Assembly (NCBI GenBank): GCA_008921705.1
Contig: VFFE01006594.1
Span: 744,138-808,137 of the forward strand
DNA: 64,000 nucleotides
Direction of reading: 5' to 3'
DNA from: Burhinus oedicnemus
Lineage: Eukaryota; Chordata; Aves; Charadriiformes; Burhinidae
Position 1 is the first letter of the stretch. Each line of letters opens with the position of its first letter. Below are positions 12,972-23,300 of the stretch, one piece after another. Under the pieces are notes generated by a model that ran no database searches, had not been told where the DNA came from, and saw nothing but the letters and a program-made list of their open reading frames with translations. The position numbers were made by a program, and so were the translations under genes.

Positions 12972-15545
12972 CGAGCTCTCCCTGGGGGTGGATGAAGAGC
13001 GAGTTGAGAGCTTGTGGGTAAGGATTAAGCGGCAGGCTAACATGAGGGACACTGTTGTGGGGGTTTATTACCGGCCACCTGATCAGGATGCAGAAGTTGA
13101 TGAGGTCTTCTACAGACAGCTGAGAGCCGCCTCACAATCACAGGCCTTGGTTCTCATGGAGGACTTCAATCACTCTGATATCTGCTGGGAAGGCTACACA
13201 GCTAGGCATGTACAGACCAGGAGGTTCCTCCAGTGTCTTGATGATAACTTTTTAACTCAGGTGGTGGAGGAGCCAACAAGGAGAGGTATACTACTGGACT
13301 GACAAACAAAGAGGGACTGGTGGAGGATGTTAAGGTTGGGGGCAGCCTTGGCTGTAGTGATCGATGAGAAGATTGAATTCAGGATTATGTGCAGTAGGCA
13401 TAAAACAACAAGTAATGTTACCACCTTGGACTTCAGGAGGGCTAACTTTGATCTCTTCAAGAAACTGCTTGGAGAAATGCCATGGGTTAGGGCTCTAGAG
13501 GGTAGGGGTCTTAAGAGAGCTGGTTGATATTCAAGTATCACTTCCTCCAAGCTCAGGATCGGTGCATCCCTAAGAGCAAGAAATCAGGCAAGGGAAGCAG
13601 GAGACCTGCACGGTTGAGCAAGGAGCTTCTGAAAAAGCTCAAGTGCAAGAAGGAAGTTCACAGTAAGTGGAAGAAGGGACTGACCACTTGGGAAGATTAC
13701 AAGAATGCTGCCAGAGTATGCAGGGACGAAACAAGGAAAGCCAAGGCTGCCTTGGAATTAAATCTGGCAAGGGATGTCAAGGTCAACAGGGTTTCTTCAG
13801 GTACATCAGAGGCAAAAGGAAAACTAGGGAAAATGTGGGCCCACTATTGAAGGAGACAGGGGTCATGGTGACAGATGATGCAGAGAAGGTGGAATTACTG
13901 AATGCCTTCTTTGCTTCAGTCTTTACTGCTCAGGCCAGCCCTCAGAAGCCCCAGACTTTACAGATAACAAAGAAAGTCTGGAGGAAGGAGGACTTTCCCT
14001 TGGTTGAGGAGGATCGAGTTAGAGATCAGTCCATGGGTCCTGATGGGATGCACCTGTGAGTGCTGAGGGAGCTGGCAGAAGTCATTGCTGGGCCACTCTC
14101 CATCATCTTTGAAAGTTCCTGGAGAACAGGTGAGGTGCCTGAGGACTGGTGGAAAGCCAATGTCACTCCAGTCTTCAAAAAGGGCAAGAAGGAAGATCCA
14201 GGAAATTACAGGCCAGTCAGCCTCACCTCCATCCCTGGAAAGGTGATGGAACAGCTCATTCTGGGCATCATCTCAAAGCATCTGGAGGAAAAGAAGGTTA
14301 TCAGAAGTAGTCAACATGGATTCACCAAGGGGAAGTCATGTCTGACTAATTCGATTGCCTTCTACAATGGTGTGACTGGAAAGATAGATGAGGGGAGGGC
14401 AGTGGATGTTGTCTACCTTGACTTCAGCAAGGCTTTCGACACTGCCTCCCACAGCATCCTCATAGGCAAGCTTAGGAAGTGTGGGTTAGATGAATGGATG
14501 GTGGGGTGGATTGAAAACTGGCTGGCAGATAGAGCTCGGAGGGTTGTGATTAGCGGCACAGAGTGTAGTTGGAGGTCTGTGACAAGTGGTGTTCCCCAGG
14601 GGTCAGGACCGGGTCCAGTCCTGTTCAACATATTCATCAATGACCTGGATGAAGGGATAGAGAGTACCATCAGCAAGTTTGCTGATGACACAAAACTGGG
14701 AGGGATGGCTGACACACTGGAAGGCTGTGCTGCCATTCAGTGAGACCTGGACAGGCTGGAGGGTTGGGCAGAGAGAAACCTCATGAAGTTCAACAAAGGC
14801 AAGTGTAGGGTGCTGCCACTTGGGGAAGAATAACCCCATGCACCAGTCCAGGTTAGGGGCTGACCTGCTGGAAAGCAGCTCGGTGGAAAGGGACCTGGGA
14901 GTCCTGGTGGACAACAGGATGACCATGAGGCAGCAATGTGCCCTTGTGGCCAAGAAGGCCAATGGCATCCTGGGGTGCCTCAAGAGGTGTGTGGCAAGCA
15001 GGTCGCGGGAGGTTACTCTGCCCTGGTGAGGGCGCACCTGGAGTCCTGTGTCCAGTTCTGGGCTGCCCAGTTCAAGAAGGACAGGGAACTGCTGGAGAGG
15101 GGACAGCAGAGGGCTACAAAGATGATTAGGGGGCTGGAACATCTTTCTTATGAGGAAAGGCTGAGGAACTTGGGTCTTTTTAGTCTGGAGAAGAGAAGGC
15201 TGAGGGGGGATCTCATCAATGCTTATAAATACTTAAAGGGAGGGTGCCAGGAGGATGGCACCAGTCTTTTTGTAGCGGTGCCCAGTGATAAGACAAGAGG
15301 TAATGGGCACAAACTTGAACACGCAAAGTTCCATCTAAACATGAAGAGGAACTTCTTTCCTTTGAGGGTGACAGAGCACTGGAACAGGCTGCCCAGAGAG
15401 GTGGTGGAGTCTCTGACTCTGGAGACATTCCAAACCCGCCTGGATGCCATCCTGTGCAACCCGCTCTACGTGTCCCTGCTCTGGCAGGGGGGTTGGACTA
15501 GATGATCTCTAGAGGTCCCTTCCAACCCCTGTGATTCTGTGATTT
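12972..15545 (+). mobile_element. CR1 retrotransposon, 5'-truncated, about 2.6 kb (CR1-3)
   Basis: This is the longest CR1 copy in the window. It begins inside the ORF2 endonuclease domain and runs through the reverse transcriptase and the C-terminal region to a typical 3' end ('gttggactagatgatctct', 'aggtcccttccaacccc', then 'tgattctgtgattt'). A full CR1 is roughly 4.5 kb, so the 5' UTR, ORF1 and the N-terminal endonuclease are missing. The 3' end with 'CTCTAGAGGTCCC' matches CR1-7 and differs from CR1-4, -5 and -6. The next element (CR1-4) lies about 60 bp away in the opposite orientation. Confidence 0.95.
12985..15505 (+). pseudogene. CR1 ORF2 remnant: partial AP endonuclease plus reverse transcriptase
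   Basis: ORF2 makes the endonuclease/reverse transcriptase that nicks target DNA and copies CR1 RNA there. Order of parts: endonuclease C-terminal half (12988-13400, with VVGVYYRPPDQ and a DFN..DICW motif whose leading Gly is Glu), linker (13530-13850), RT fingers and palm (13790-14740, with [13 protein letters not shown], the catalytic [10 protein letters not shown] and FADDTKLGG), and C-terminal region (14750-15505). It is clearly dead. About 7 nt are lost near 13300, an extra G near 13363 breaks the endonuclease SDH motif, TGA replaces Arg at 14058 and 14741, there is an extra base near 14815, and 13 nt are missing at 15009-15030. Both catalytic RT aspartate motifs remain readable. Both TGAs fit CGA-to-TGA CpG decay. 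Confidence 0.92.
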
Positions 15546-15603
15546 CTTGAAAATGACTTGTATAGAAGATGACAACATAGACACTTCTCAAAAACATCAG
15601 AAT

Positions 15604-15836
15604 ATAGAATCATAGAATGGTTTAGGTTGGAAGGGACCTTAAAGATCATCTAGTTCCAACCCCCTTGCCATGGGCAAGGACACCTCCTACTAGACCACAT
15701 TTCTCAAAGCCTCATCCAACCTGGCCTTGAACACTTCCAGGGATGGGGCCTCCACAGCTTTCCTGGGCAACCTGTTCCAGTGCCTCACCACCCTCATAGT
15801 GAAAAATTTCTTCCTGAGATCTAAGTAATCTAACAT
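15604..15836 (-). mobile_element. CR1 3'-end fragment (CR1-4), tail-to-tail with CR1-3
   Basis: 'atagaatcatagaatggttt' at the left is the reverse complement of the CR1 tail. It is followed by the reverse-strand 'ggttggaagggacc' block, 'atgggcaaggacacctcc' and 'cctggccttgaacacttcc'. About 230 bp are recognisable before homology fades after 'ttcttcctgagatctaa'. The 3' end carries 'CTTTAAGGTCCC' on its own strand, a different subfamily from CR1-3. Confidence 0.92.
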
Positions 15837-16262
15837 AATCCTGACAATTCCTTCTGAAGGTGGTTATATGCTGCAGAGTAGCTGTAAAAACATTTACAGT
15901 ATATGTTTTGTTTCACATATTAGTTGAACATTGTAAAACATATTTCTCCCATTTGTTCCTGGAAGTCTGAACTGGTGATGTGGAGGATGTTGCATTTCAG
16001 TGGACAAACTCCCATTATAGTATTGTAATAATTTGAAAGGATAGTCCACAAGGATTATTTTTCTTTTGGTCTTTTTGCACTTGTCTCTATGTTGTATCTT
16101 AAAAAAACAACATTAAACGACAGCAGTCTGCAGGGAATAGAGTCTGATCAGAGAATTGAGAGACAAGGATTTTCTTCCCGTGGCTCCCACTGACCTCTTT
16201 GGTGACAGAGTACTTCCTTCACTTCTCTGTCTACCAGCTTCCCAGTTGTTTTCCTGTGGTAT
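15837..16262. other. unique spacer between CR1-4 and LTR-D
   Basis: About 430 bp of AT-rich DNA with no repeat or gene that I recognise. The last bases (GGTAT, 16258-16262) are the proposed flank duplication of LTR-D. Confidence 0.5.
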
Positions 16263-16329
16263 TGTCCTAAATCTGGGTTCTTTACCCGGTGTGCAAGCCA
16301 ATAACACACAGAGCAGAGGTATTTCCAAG

Positions 16330-16335
16330 TTTATT
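16330..16335 (-). terminator. polyadenylation signal of LTR-D
   Basis: AATAAA on the minus strand, about 70 bp downstream of the TATA box, as expected for a short R region. Confidence 0.5.
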
Positions 16336-16401
16336 CCATTAATGCGCAGAAATGGGGTGCTCGTCCCAAAGTGGGAGCAGACCTGTTTCAAAAATCTCCA
16401 C

Positions 16402-16408
16402 TTTTATA
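16402..16408 (-). promoter_or_regulatory. TATA box of LTR-D
   Basis: The minus strand reads TATAAAA within TGTATAAAAGTGG, about 290 bp from the proposed LTR start. It would drive transcription toward lower coordinates if active. Confidence 0.5.
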
Positions 16409-16697
16409 CATTGATTATTACATATTCAAACAATTAATACATATTCATTTTTATTCTCTTTAATGATTGGTCAAGATTTCTTTGCTTCCTGTGTAAATTA
16501 GTCCACAGACTCTGTCTTCTTCTTCCATTGTTCTTTTTTTGAGTAGGTGGTATCGTTTGGGTAGGTGGTCAATGAGTCGGTGGTCACGATCTCCCCCTGC
16601 TGAAATTACCTTTTGCCTACTTCTCCTCTAATCTTGGCAGTTCCAGGTGGTTTTCTTGGTTTGCTGACCAGGCCTACAGTTCATCACTCTCTTGACA

Positions 16698-17312
16698 GGA
16701 ATATCCTACATATCAACAAAGCTACATTGGCTAGCAGTTAGTTCCTTAATTGAATCGCAGATAAATCATGTCCAGTTACTATTTCTCTATTTTATATTAG
16801 GTAAATAATTAAATAGGTTTGGGGCTGTATAGAGGACCCTAGCAGCTGCAGGTTTCCTTAGTTGCTTCAATTACACTTTACATCTCATTTTTCTAGTTAA
16901 TATCAATTTTACTACAACAGTATTGATTTCAATTTAAGTGTGCTTTACGATCTGAGCATACCAGTGAAAAACACTTCATGAGATCAAGATCTTGTCACTT
17001 GATGACTTGTGATATCATTCATGTGTTTTAACTTTGGTATTTATCCAAGCAGGTGTTCTATCATTCTTATGAGCAACCTTCATGATTAGAATTAATTCAC
17101 TATTTGCATGTCACTAATAACAAAAAAGCCCTTTCTTCTACTTAATAGCCAGATACTGTTCACTACAGAGTAAATATTCTTATAGATACTGCTACCAAAT
17201 CAAGGAAGCCTTTTTTTCTTTTAAATCATCACAGACATCAAAATTGAGATGTACTACAGATCTACAGGTGTTCTGGCTGCTCAGACGTAGAAGTGTGTTG
17301 AATTATACACAC
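16698..17312. other. unique AT-rich spacer
   Basis: About 600 bp between LTR-D and the CR1-5 scrap. No repeat, gene or RNA is recognisable. Confidence 0.5.
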
Positions 17313-17398
17313 AATGACAGAATGGCTTGGGTTGGAAGGGACCTCAAAGATCATCTAGTCCCAAGCCCGCTGCCATGCACAAGGACACCTTCCACTAG
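17313..17398 (-). mobile_element. CR1 3'-end scrap (CR1-5)
   Basis: 'agaatggcttgggttggaag', 'gatcatctagtcccaag' and 'caaggacaccttccacta' are the reverse complement of the last 85 bp or so of a CR1. Homology stops abruptly before 'taaaaaagacttcccccccc'. Confidence 0.9.
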
Positions 17399-20300
17399 AA
17401 TAAAAAAGACTTCCCCCCCCTCCCCTACTTGCAAAGAGGAAATAATATAATAAAATGGGAAGAAAAGGGGTTTATCCACCTTATGTTACACCTCATATCA
17501 AAAAAGGAGATGATGTAACCTCAGGCATTTTCACTCACACCTCAGCTGTTGATCGCTACCAAACACAGAAGACTGGCTTTGATGCATGGAGAAGCTGAGC
17601 CAACACTGCAATCTTTTATGAGAGCACCTGATCTCACTGGCTAATTAGAGACACTTGAAATTGATTCTGTCTAAAAACCAGCAACAGCTGGTATATTCAA
17701 ACCTGCATGAAGCAGCCCTGGTGTACATAATTGCTAGAATTGAGAACTGACAGACCCTGTAGAAAAATGAGTCTGTAACGTGTCAGTGGTTTTTGAGCTG
17801 GTGCAGTAATGTGCTGTTTTAGTAGAGCCTCTAAGTGTTACTGGGAATAATGCAAAAACAGTAATAGTAAATTATGCAGAAAAAAAGCATAGCTGCTCTG
17901 ATGAGACTTTATTACCTAGAAGAGCGTGTTTTGCTCTGTAGCTCCTTAGCAAAGCTATTTCTCTTCTGTCTTGCCTTGTACCTTTTAGACTGTGGCAAAC
18001 TGTCAGCTTGTCCTTGGTATGAGGATGTCTATAAGAAAAACAAAGAATAAACTCTTCTATTCCTTCCCTTCTACCCTTCTTCAGCGTCTGTACTGCTTGT
18101 GCTGTGTTACTACCTAATCTCACCTATTGCTGGTTATTCAGGTAATGTAGATATTTACAGTTTGTCATTAGAGAGGTATAAGATTAGATATTGTAAAGAC
18201 TTAACTTTTCTTGTGTTATCGAACACTGATTTACAGCAGCCTTATTGTTTCTGCTGCTGATTAGCCTTTGATGAGATCTGGTAGCAGTATTGGCTTGCAT
18301 AACCTACCTGAACCCTCTTGCCTTTGCTTTGAGATTTGCCCGTGTTGTTGAGAGCAGAATTAGGCCTGTTATTTACAGCTCTCTAAATACGGTGTAGCTT
18401 CTTATGTCTTAGAACTAAAAGAAACAGCACAAGAAGATGTGAGATTTCTAAATCATTAGAATTTGCTCAAAGGCAAATAAATTCCTTTTAATTTTGGCAT
18501 GGGTTACTACTTGCTTTTGTTGTTTGTATCAGCCCAAGACACTGACTACTCCCTTAGAATGCAGCTGTTGTAACTATTAAGCTATGTGTATGAGTACATA
18601 GTGAAGAACTGTGTGAAGAGTATAATTATGTGTTCATCGTTAACCCAGATCTTAACTCTAAGGAAAAAGGATTCCTTATGTAAGAAACAGAGGAACAAAA
18701 AAGACTATTGGGTCTATTCTATTAAAGCTCAATCCATTCAGAAAACATTTCCCTGCGGTCAGAATCTAATTGCTTTCTGAATAACAATTATGTATTCGCC
18801 TTTGCCCACTGGGCCATTCCAAACGTGACATTCCTGAGAGGGGAAAAAAATGACATCCAGCTGTTTGGTTTGAATTTCTTTTTTGCTAGCATATACCAAT
18901 ATTTCATCTAAGAAGCTGTATTAGAACAAAATTGAGTTACAAATGCAGTAACTCTGAAGTGTTAGAATTAACATTTGCCATGTTACCTTAGTTTATACCT
19001 TTTCTGTGCATTATGATACAGGGTTTTACTGCATGACTACATGCTGTATTTTCCATATGATGCTTGCTTTGTTCAGTGCAAAAGAGGGATGATGTCTGCT
19101 GAATGATCAGCTTCAACAGTTTCACTGTGCAGCTTCGGACCATGTTTCAGTGGGTTCTGTTTAACACTATGCCAAAGTTACAAATGTTACTTTCCTAATG
19201 GGCTCTTCTGTGGTTCTCAGAACTATCATTAATATTATTGAATTAATTTTCATACCCTTCTAGAGATAAGCATAGTTCCTTGTTTACTAAGGGACAGCTG
19301 AAGCCCAGATAAGAAAATATCAAAGATACCCAGTTATTTTGGATTTCCATTTTGAGGCCATGAGAAGACTACATTTCTTTGGATTACTTTACATGTGCTG
19401 TAGATATGAACATATTACCATGGAGAAAACCTGGAGACGAGCTGAAAAGTGGTAAATTGTCCTTCAAGTACAGCCCCATCACAATTGGTTTTCTTTACAC
19501 AGTCCTGTTCTGTCTGAACACTTCCATCTGCTGTCCTAGTCATGTAAATACTGTTTTCCTTGACTGTCAAGGTCAAGTTACCCCACTGGTATTCTGGTCT
19601 TCCTTCTGCTCAGTCTCCTCTAACTCAACATCACAGGCTACATCCAAAGTAATTGCCAGGAAAAGGTATGCTGCTAGCAGTGCGGGGAAGGGAAGTATCC
19701 CAGTATCAAGACTGCAGTTGTGGCAGTCTTTGAAGATCCTGATGTTTGGATGGTAGCTGGTATCATTTGTATGGAGGCATGAGAGGGACATGAAGCACCA
19801 GCAGAGGTAGCAAGTATAAAGTGGTGGATGAGTCAGGCCAGGAGTGGTGCCGGAAGAAAGCAAGAAACTGCAGTTTTTGGTTTTATTTGGTTTTGTAGTA
19901 GTAGTCTGAGCCTTAATGAAATACCAGCGATAGAGGGGAGCAGGTAGGCAGGTGATAACTTCAGCAATCCCAATGGTAAGAAGATACGGGTAAGACAGCA
20001 GTAACTGTGTTGTGATCCTTGAGCCACACATGGCTTTCCAGCAGTTCCTGTGTAACTCTTGTAATGCCACGATGTCTAGGGCCAGCACAACCTCACTGCT
20101 GATCGTAGACCTTGTCTGTAGGAGGAAGCAAGTCTTTAGCTTCTGAGGTTGGTATCGTCAGATCACCCAGAGGCCAGCTGGGTACCTAAGACAGGTTTGT
20201 CTGGCAAGGAAGGGGTTAGGTCCTAGGAACCACTGTTTTCTTCTCCAGGCAAAATGCGTTGGAGTTCCCCGTCCTTCATCTCTCTGTAGTGTCTTCATAT

Positions 20301-23300
20301 GGCTGATGGAAACAATTTCTCAACAGGTACCCGAGTAAGGTCGGGAAGTTTGGGTTCCCTGGAACGGGAAGACAGGCTGTGGTAGACATAGCTGGAGTTC
20401 TCTTAAAGCAGAACTAATCTGTGTGTCAAGCTTGATTGCTGCCTTCCAATGAATCCTGCAATCTGAGATGGGGCACACCTGTGAGATGGGGGGGGCTCTG
20501 TTTTAACAGATATTACAGTTATAACAGATATCCAACCACTGTATCCATTCTGTTAGCTGCTGAGATCATTTGGTTTTCATGTCCATGTATCTTTGAAAGC
20601 TGTGATTCCTCAGTTGCAAGTAGAACCTGTGCCCTGTTGGATGAGACTAGTGTGTGGACTATGAGTGTGCTCTTGTTCAACTCACAAAGGCTCCCAATAG
20701 GGGGTTTATGCTGGCTTCGGCCGCTACAGGAGAATAGACAGCATGCAATGCAGCATACTGGTTACCCCTGCCACCTTAATCTACAAAAATGTTTTTAATA
20801 AAAAAGAACTAGCAAATTGAGGGGGTTTTATCGAACCAGTGCTTGTCATGATGTGTGCATGATGTTGAGGTGCAGTACTAGGACCTCAAACACAGAGTTT
20901 AGCATCTCATCAAATTGTAGTCTGGGTTGTACTAAAGCAGTCCCACTGAGCTTAGCCTGAGAATGACAGGTAAATAAATAAAAGTCTGCCATTTTGTGAT
21001 AGAATTTAGTGACCTCTTTCTCTTGAAACAGATTATATGTTTCTTTACAACGTAAAAATTTTTCACCTGAAATATAAGCAGCTACAAAAATAAGGTATGT
21101 AAAAATGCCAGCAGGAGATCGACCTTTTTGAAACTTCTAAATAATCATTCTAACTTTAAATCTATTTTTCTGAAAATATAGGTCTAAGTTTAAATGCTGA
21201 CTCCAGGCAAACTTTAAATTGTTCAACTATCTAAAAATATACTTAAAAGCTGCATATGAAGAGACAAGAAGCTGATGTAGAAGCAAAGGAAGAGACAGAA
21301 TGTCAGGGCCTTTGGGAAGCTGGAACACAAAGACTTCACAGATGTTCCTTTCAAAGGATCCCTCATCTCCCTGCTCTTAGTGCAGATATTCGTGTGGAAG
21401 GAGCACGCTGAATTCTTCCATGGAAGTTACATAAAGAGAAGTAAGCTAAAAATAAAACTTTGTGACCAGGAGACCTAGAGGCAATGAAGACCAGAAAGAT
21501 ACAAAATATTAGAATTAGAGAAGGTATTTTGCTTCAGACAGTCTTTCTAGTAAGCAACTAGGGGCAAAAAACCAGTGCTGTTTTGACATAGCCTCTGAAC
21601 ACAGAAGACCTTGCAAGCTCGTTAGATTTTTCCTTGCAAACATGAGATAGCAGACAGCAGCAAGACTCGTTTTCTTGGGTGCTGGGTCTGCCAGATGAGG
21701 AACTGAGGCAGATAAAGCAGAAGATTGCAGCAGTGACCGAAGGGGCAAGGCTGATGAAATGGGCTCTTGAATTTTGTTCTCTGAGGCGAAGAAGATTTTG
21801 CAAGGCAGATCACCTGATTCCTTGCTTCATGCAATCTCTTTTCATTCAGTCACAGGAGGATGGAGATAGTTTATGTTTCTTTATAAATGGCTTTGAAAGA
21901 TTTCTGATCTGCCTTTAATTGGGTTACCATCCTGCCTTTCCCTGCTGTTCTGCTTGAAATGTTGCTTTGTGACATAGATTTCCTCTTCCTTTCTGTACAA
22001 AAGCAAAAGATGAAGATCAAGTTATTTCTGAATAACAATGTCTAGACTCTATCACTGGACTCCATCCAAAAATGTTTAAACGGGTCATAGCTTAAGCTGG
22101 TGTAAACTGGTACAGCTGCACTGGCTTTGTTCTAGTTATTCTGACTAAGGCAGGTGAGGATGTAGCACATTAACCTACGCCTGCCTTGGTCCCTGTGCTC
22201 TGACAAAGACTTTCCTGAGCTTTACTCAAGCTTATTCATTTTGGGGTATAGGGAGTGATGTTTTAATGTCAGAAATGATGAATGGGCTTTAAGTGCATGA
22301 CCCAGTGTCTAGACTGTTGCTTGCACTTAATCTTCTGCCTTCCACGTAGGCATTGTTTTTGTACTTGTTTTAATGTTTTACTCCCATTCCCACCTGTGTG
22401 TTGCACTGCATGCTCATTTGTATGTGCCTCTTAAGGAATGCACATAGGGATGGCTCAGGACTGCAGAAAGATTGCTGTAAGAGCACCGTGTTACTTCTTC
22501 ATGCCTTCTCTTTTCTTCCTTCTTCCTCCTCTCACCATCCTCAACAACCTTTGGTTTGGAGACAATGGCATGAACAGGGAGTTATGATTCATCCAATCTG
22601 GGAAGAAATAGTTCAATTGCTTTTCATAATCACCTGTTCTGTCATCACTAACTACAGAAGAAACAAAATACTGTCAAGATTTACTTCCACACTTTTGTAA
22701 ACAATCTGGTCTTGCTGTTTGTCTGCTGTTGAAATAATGAGGTGTGCATCAGGCTGCAGAGAGATGGGCCTAACCCCTTTGCCCAGCGTTCTATAATGAC
22801 TCCTCTCATCTTAATACATGTTCCTCGCCAGCTTCGTACAGGTCTCGGCATGCAGCGCTTCATCGCAACTTTGCTAACTCCACTTCAATCAGAGGAAGAA
22901 ATCCTTTCCTTGTTAGTTTTGGAAAGATTTGGATTCTGTTTGAATGCATTTCATATTAAAACAAAAAAAAATGTAGAGGGAGTGAGACAAAATTGTTGCT
23001 GACATAGAGCTGAAAATGAGTGTGTTATTTCAAGATACCTAAAGGCACTTTGTTCAGAAAGACCCAAAATGCAGATTTCCTAATCTTCATTGTGTTCCAG
23101 GTGATGGCCCTGGTTAAGCAATTGAGGATATTTTAACTCTGCAAACTGCTGAAAATGCAGGAAGTAAAGAGAAAAAGAGCATGGGCCAGCAGTTGCCTTG
23201 TTGGATGGGGCATGAAGTGGGAAAGACCCACCTGTGGCCTTACTGCTTGGGAACTAAAAGCGTAATGCTGCAGGGTGGCACGTGCATACTGTGCAAGGGC

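Larger units (their letters stand above)
16263..16697 (-). mobile_element. solo LTR of an endogenous retrovirus (LTR-D), about 435 bp
   Basis: Read on the minus strand the block starts TGTCAAGAGA and ends TTTAGGACA, giving short inverted ends TGTC/GACA. It holds a TATA box (16402-16408) and, about 70 bp further on, an AATAAA signal (16330-16335), the usual promoter and polyadenylation layout of an LTR. The proposed 5-bp flanks are GGTAT (16258-16262) and GGAAT (16698-16702), one mismatch. No gag, pol or env sequence lies beside it, so it is probably a solo LTR. The U3 boundary is less certain than the U5 boundary: TCCTACA at about 16705-16711 could be an alternative end. It is not of the same family as LTR-A, -B and -C. 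Confidence 0.6.

Noticed and set aside
14603..15142. 179-codon minus-strand open frame
   Set aside because: It is the antisense of CR1-3 ORF2. The same antisense frame recurs opposite CR1-7 (29371-29775), so it reflects CR1 sequence and not a gene.
19573..20088. 171-codon minus-strand open frame
   Set aside because: It overlaps a 125-codon plus frame, and I see no recognisable domain or retroviral motif. It is kept only as a note in the region entry.
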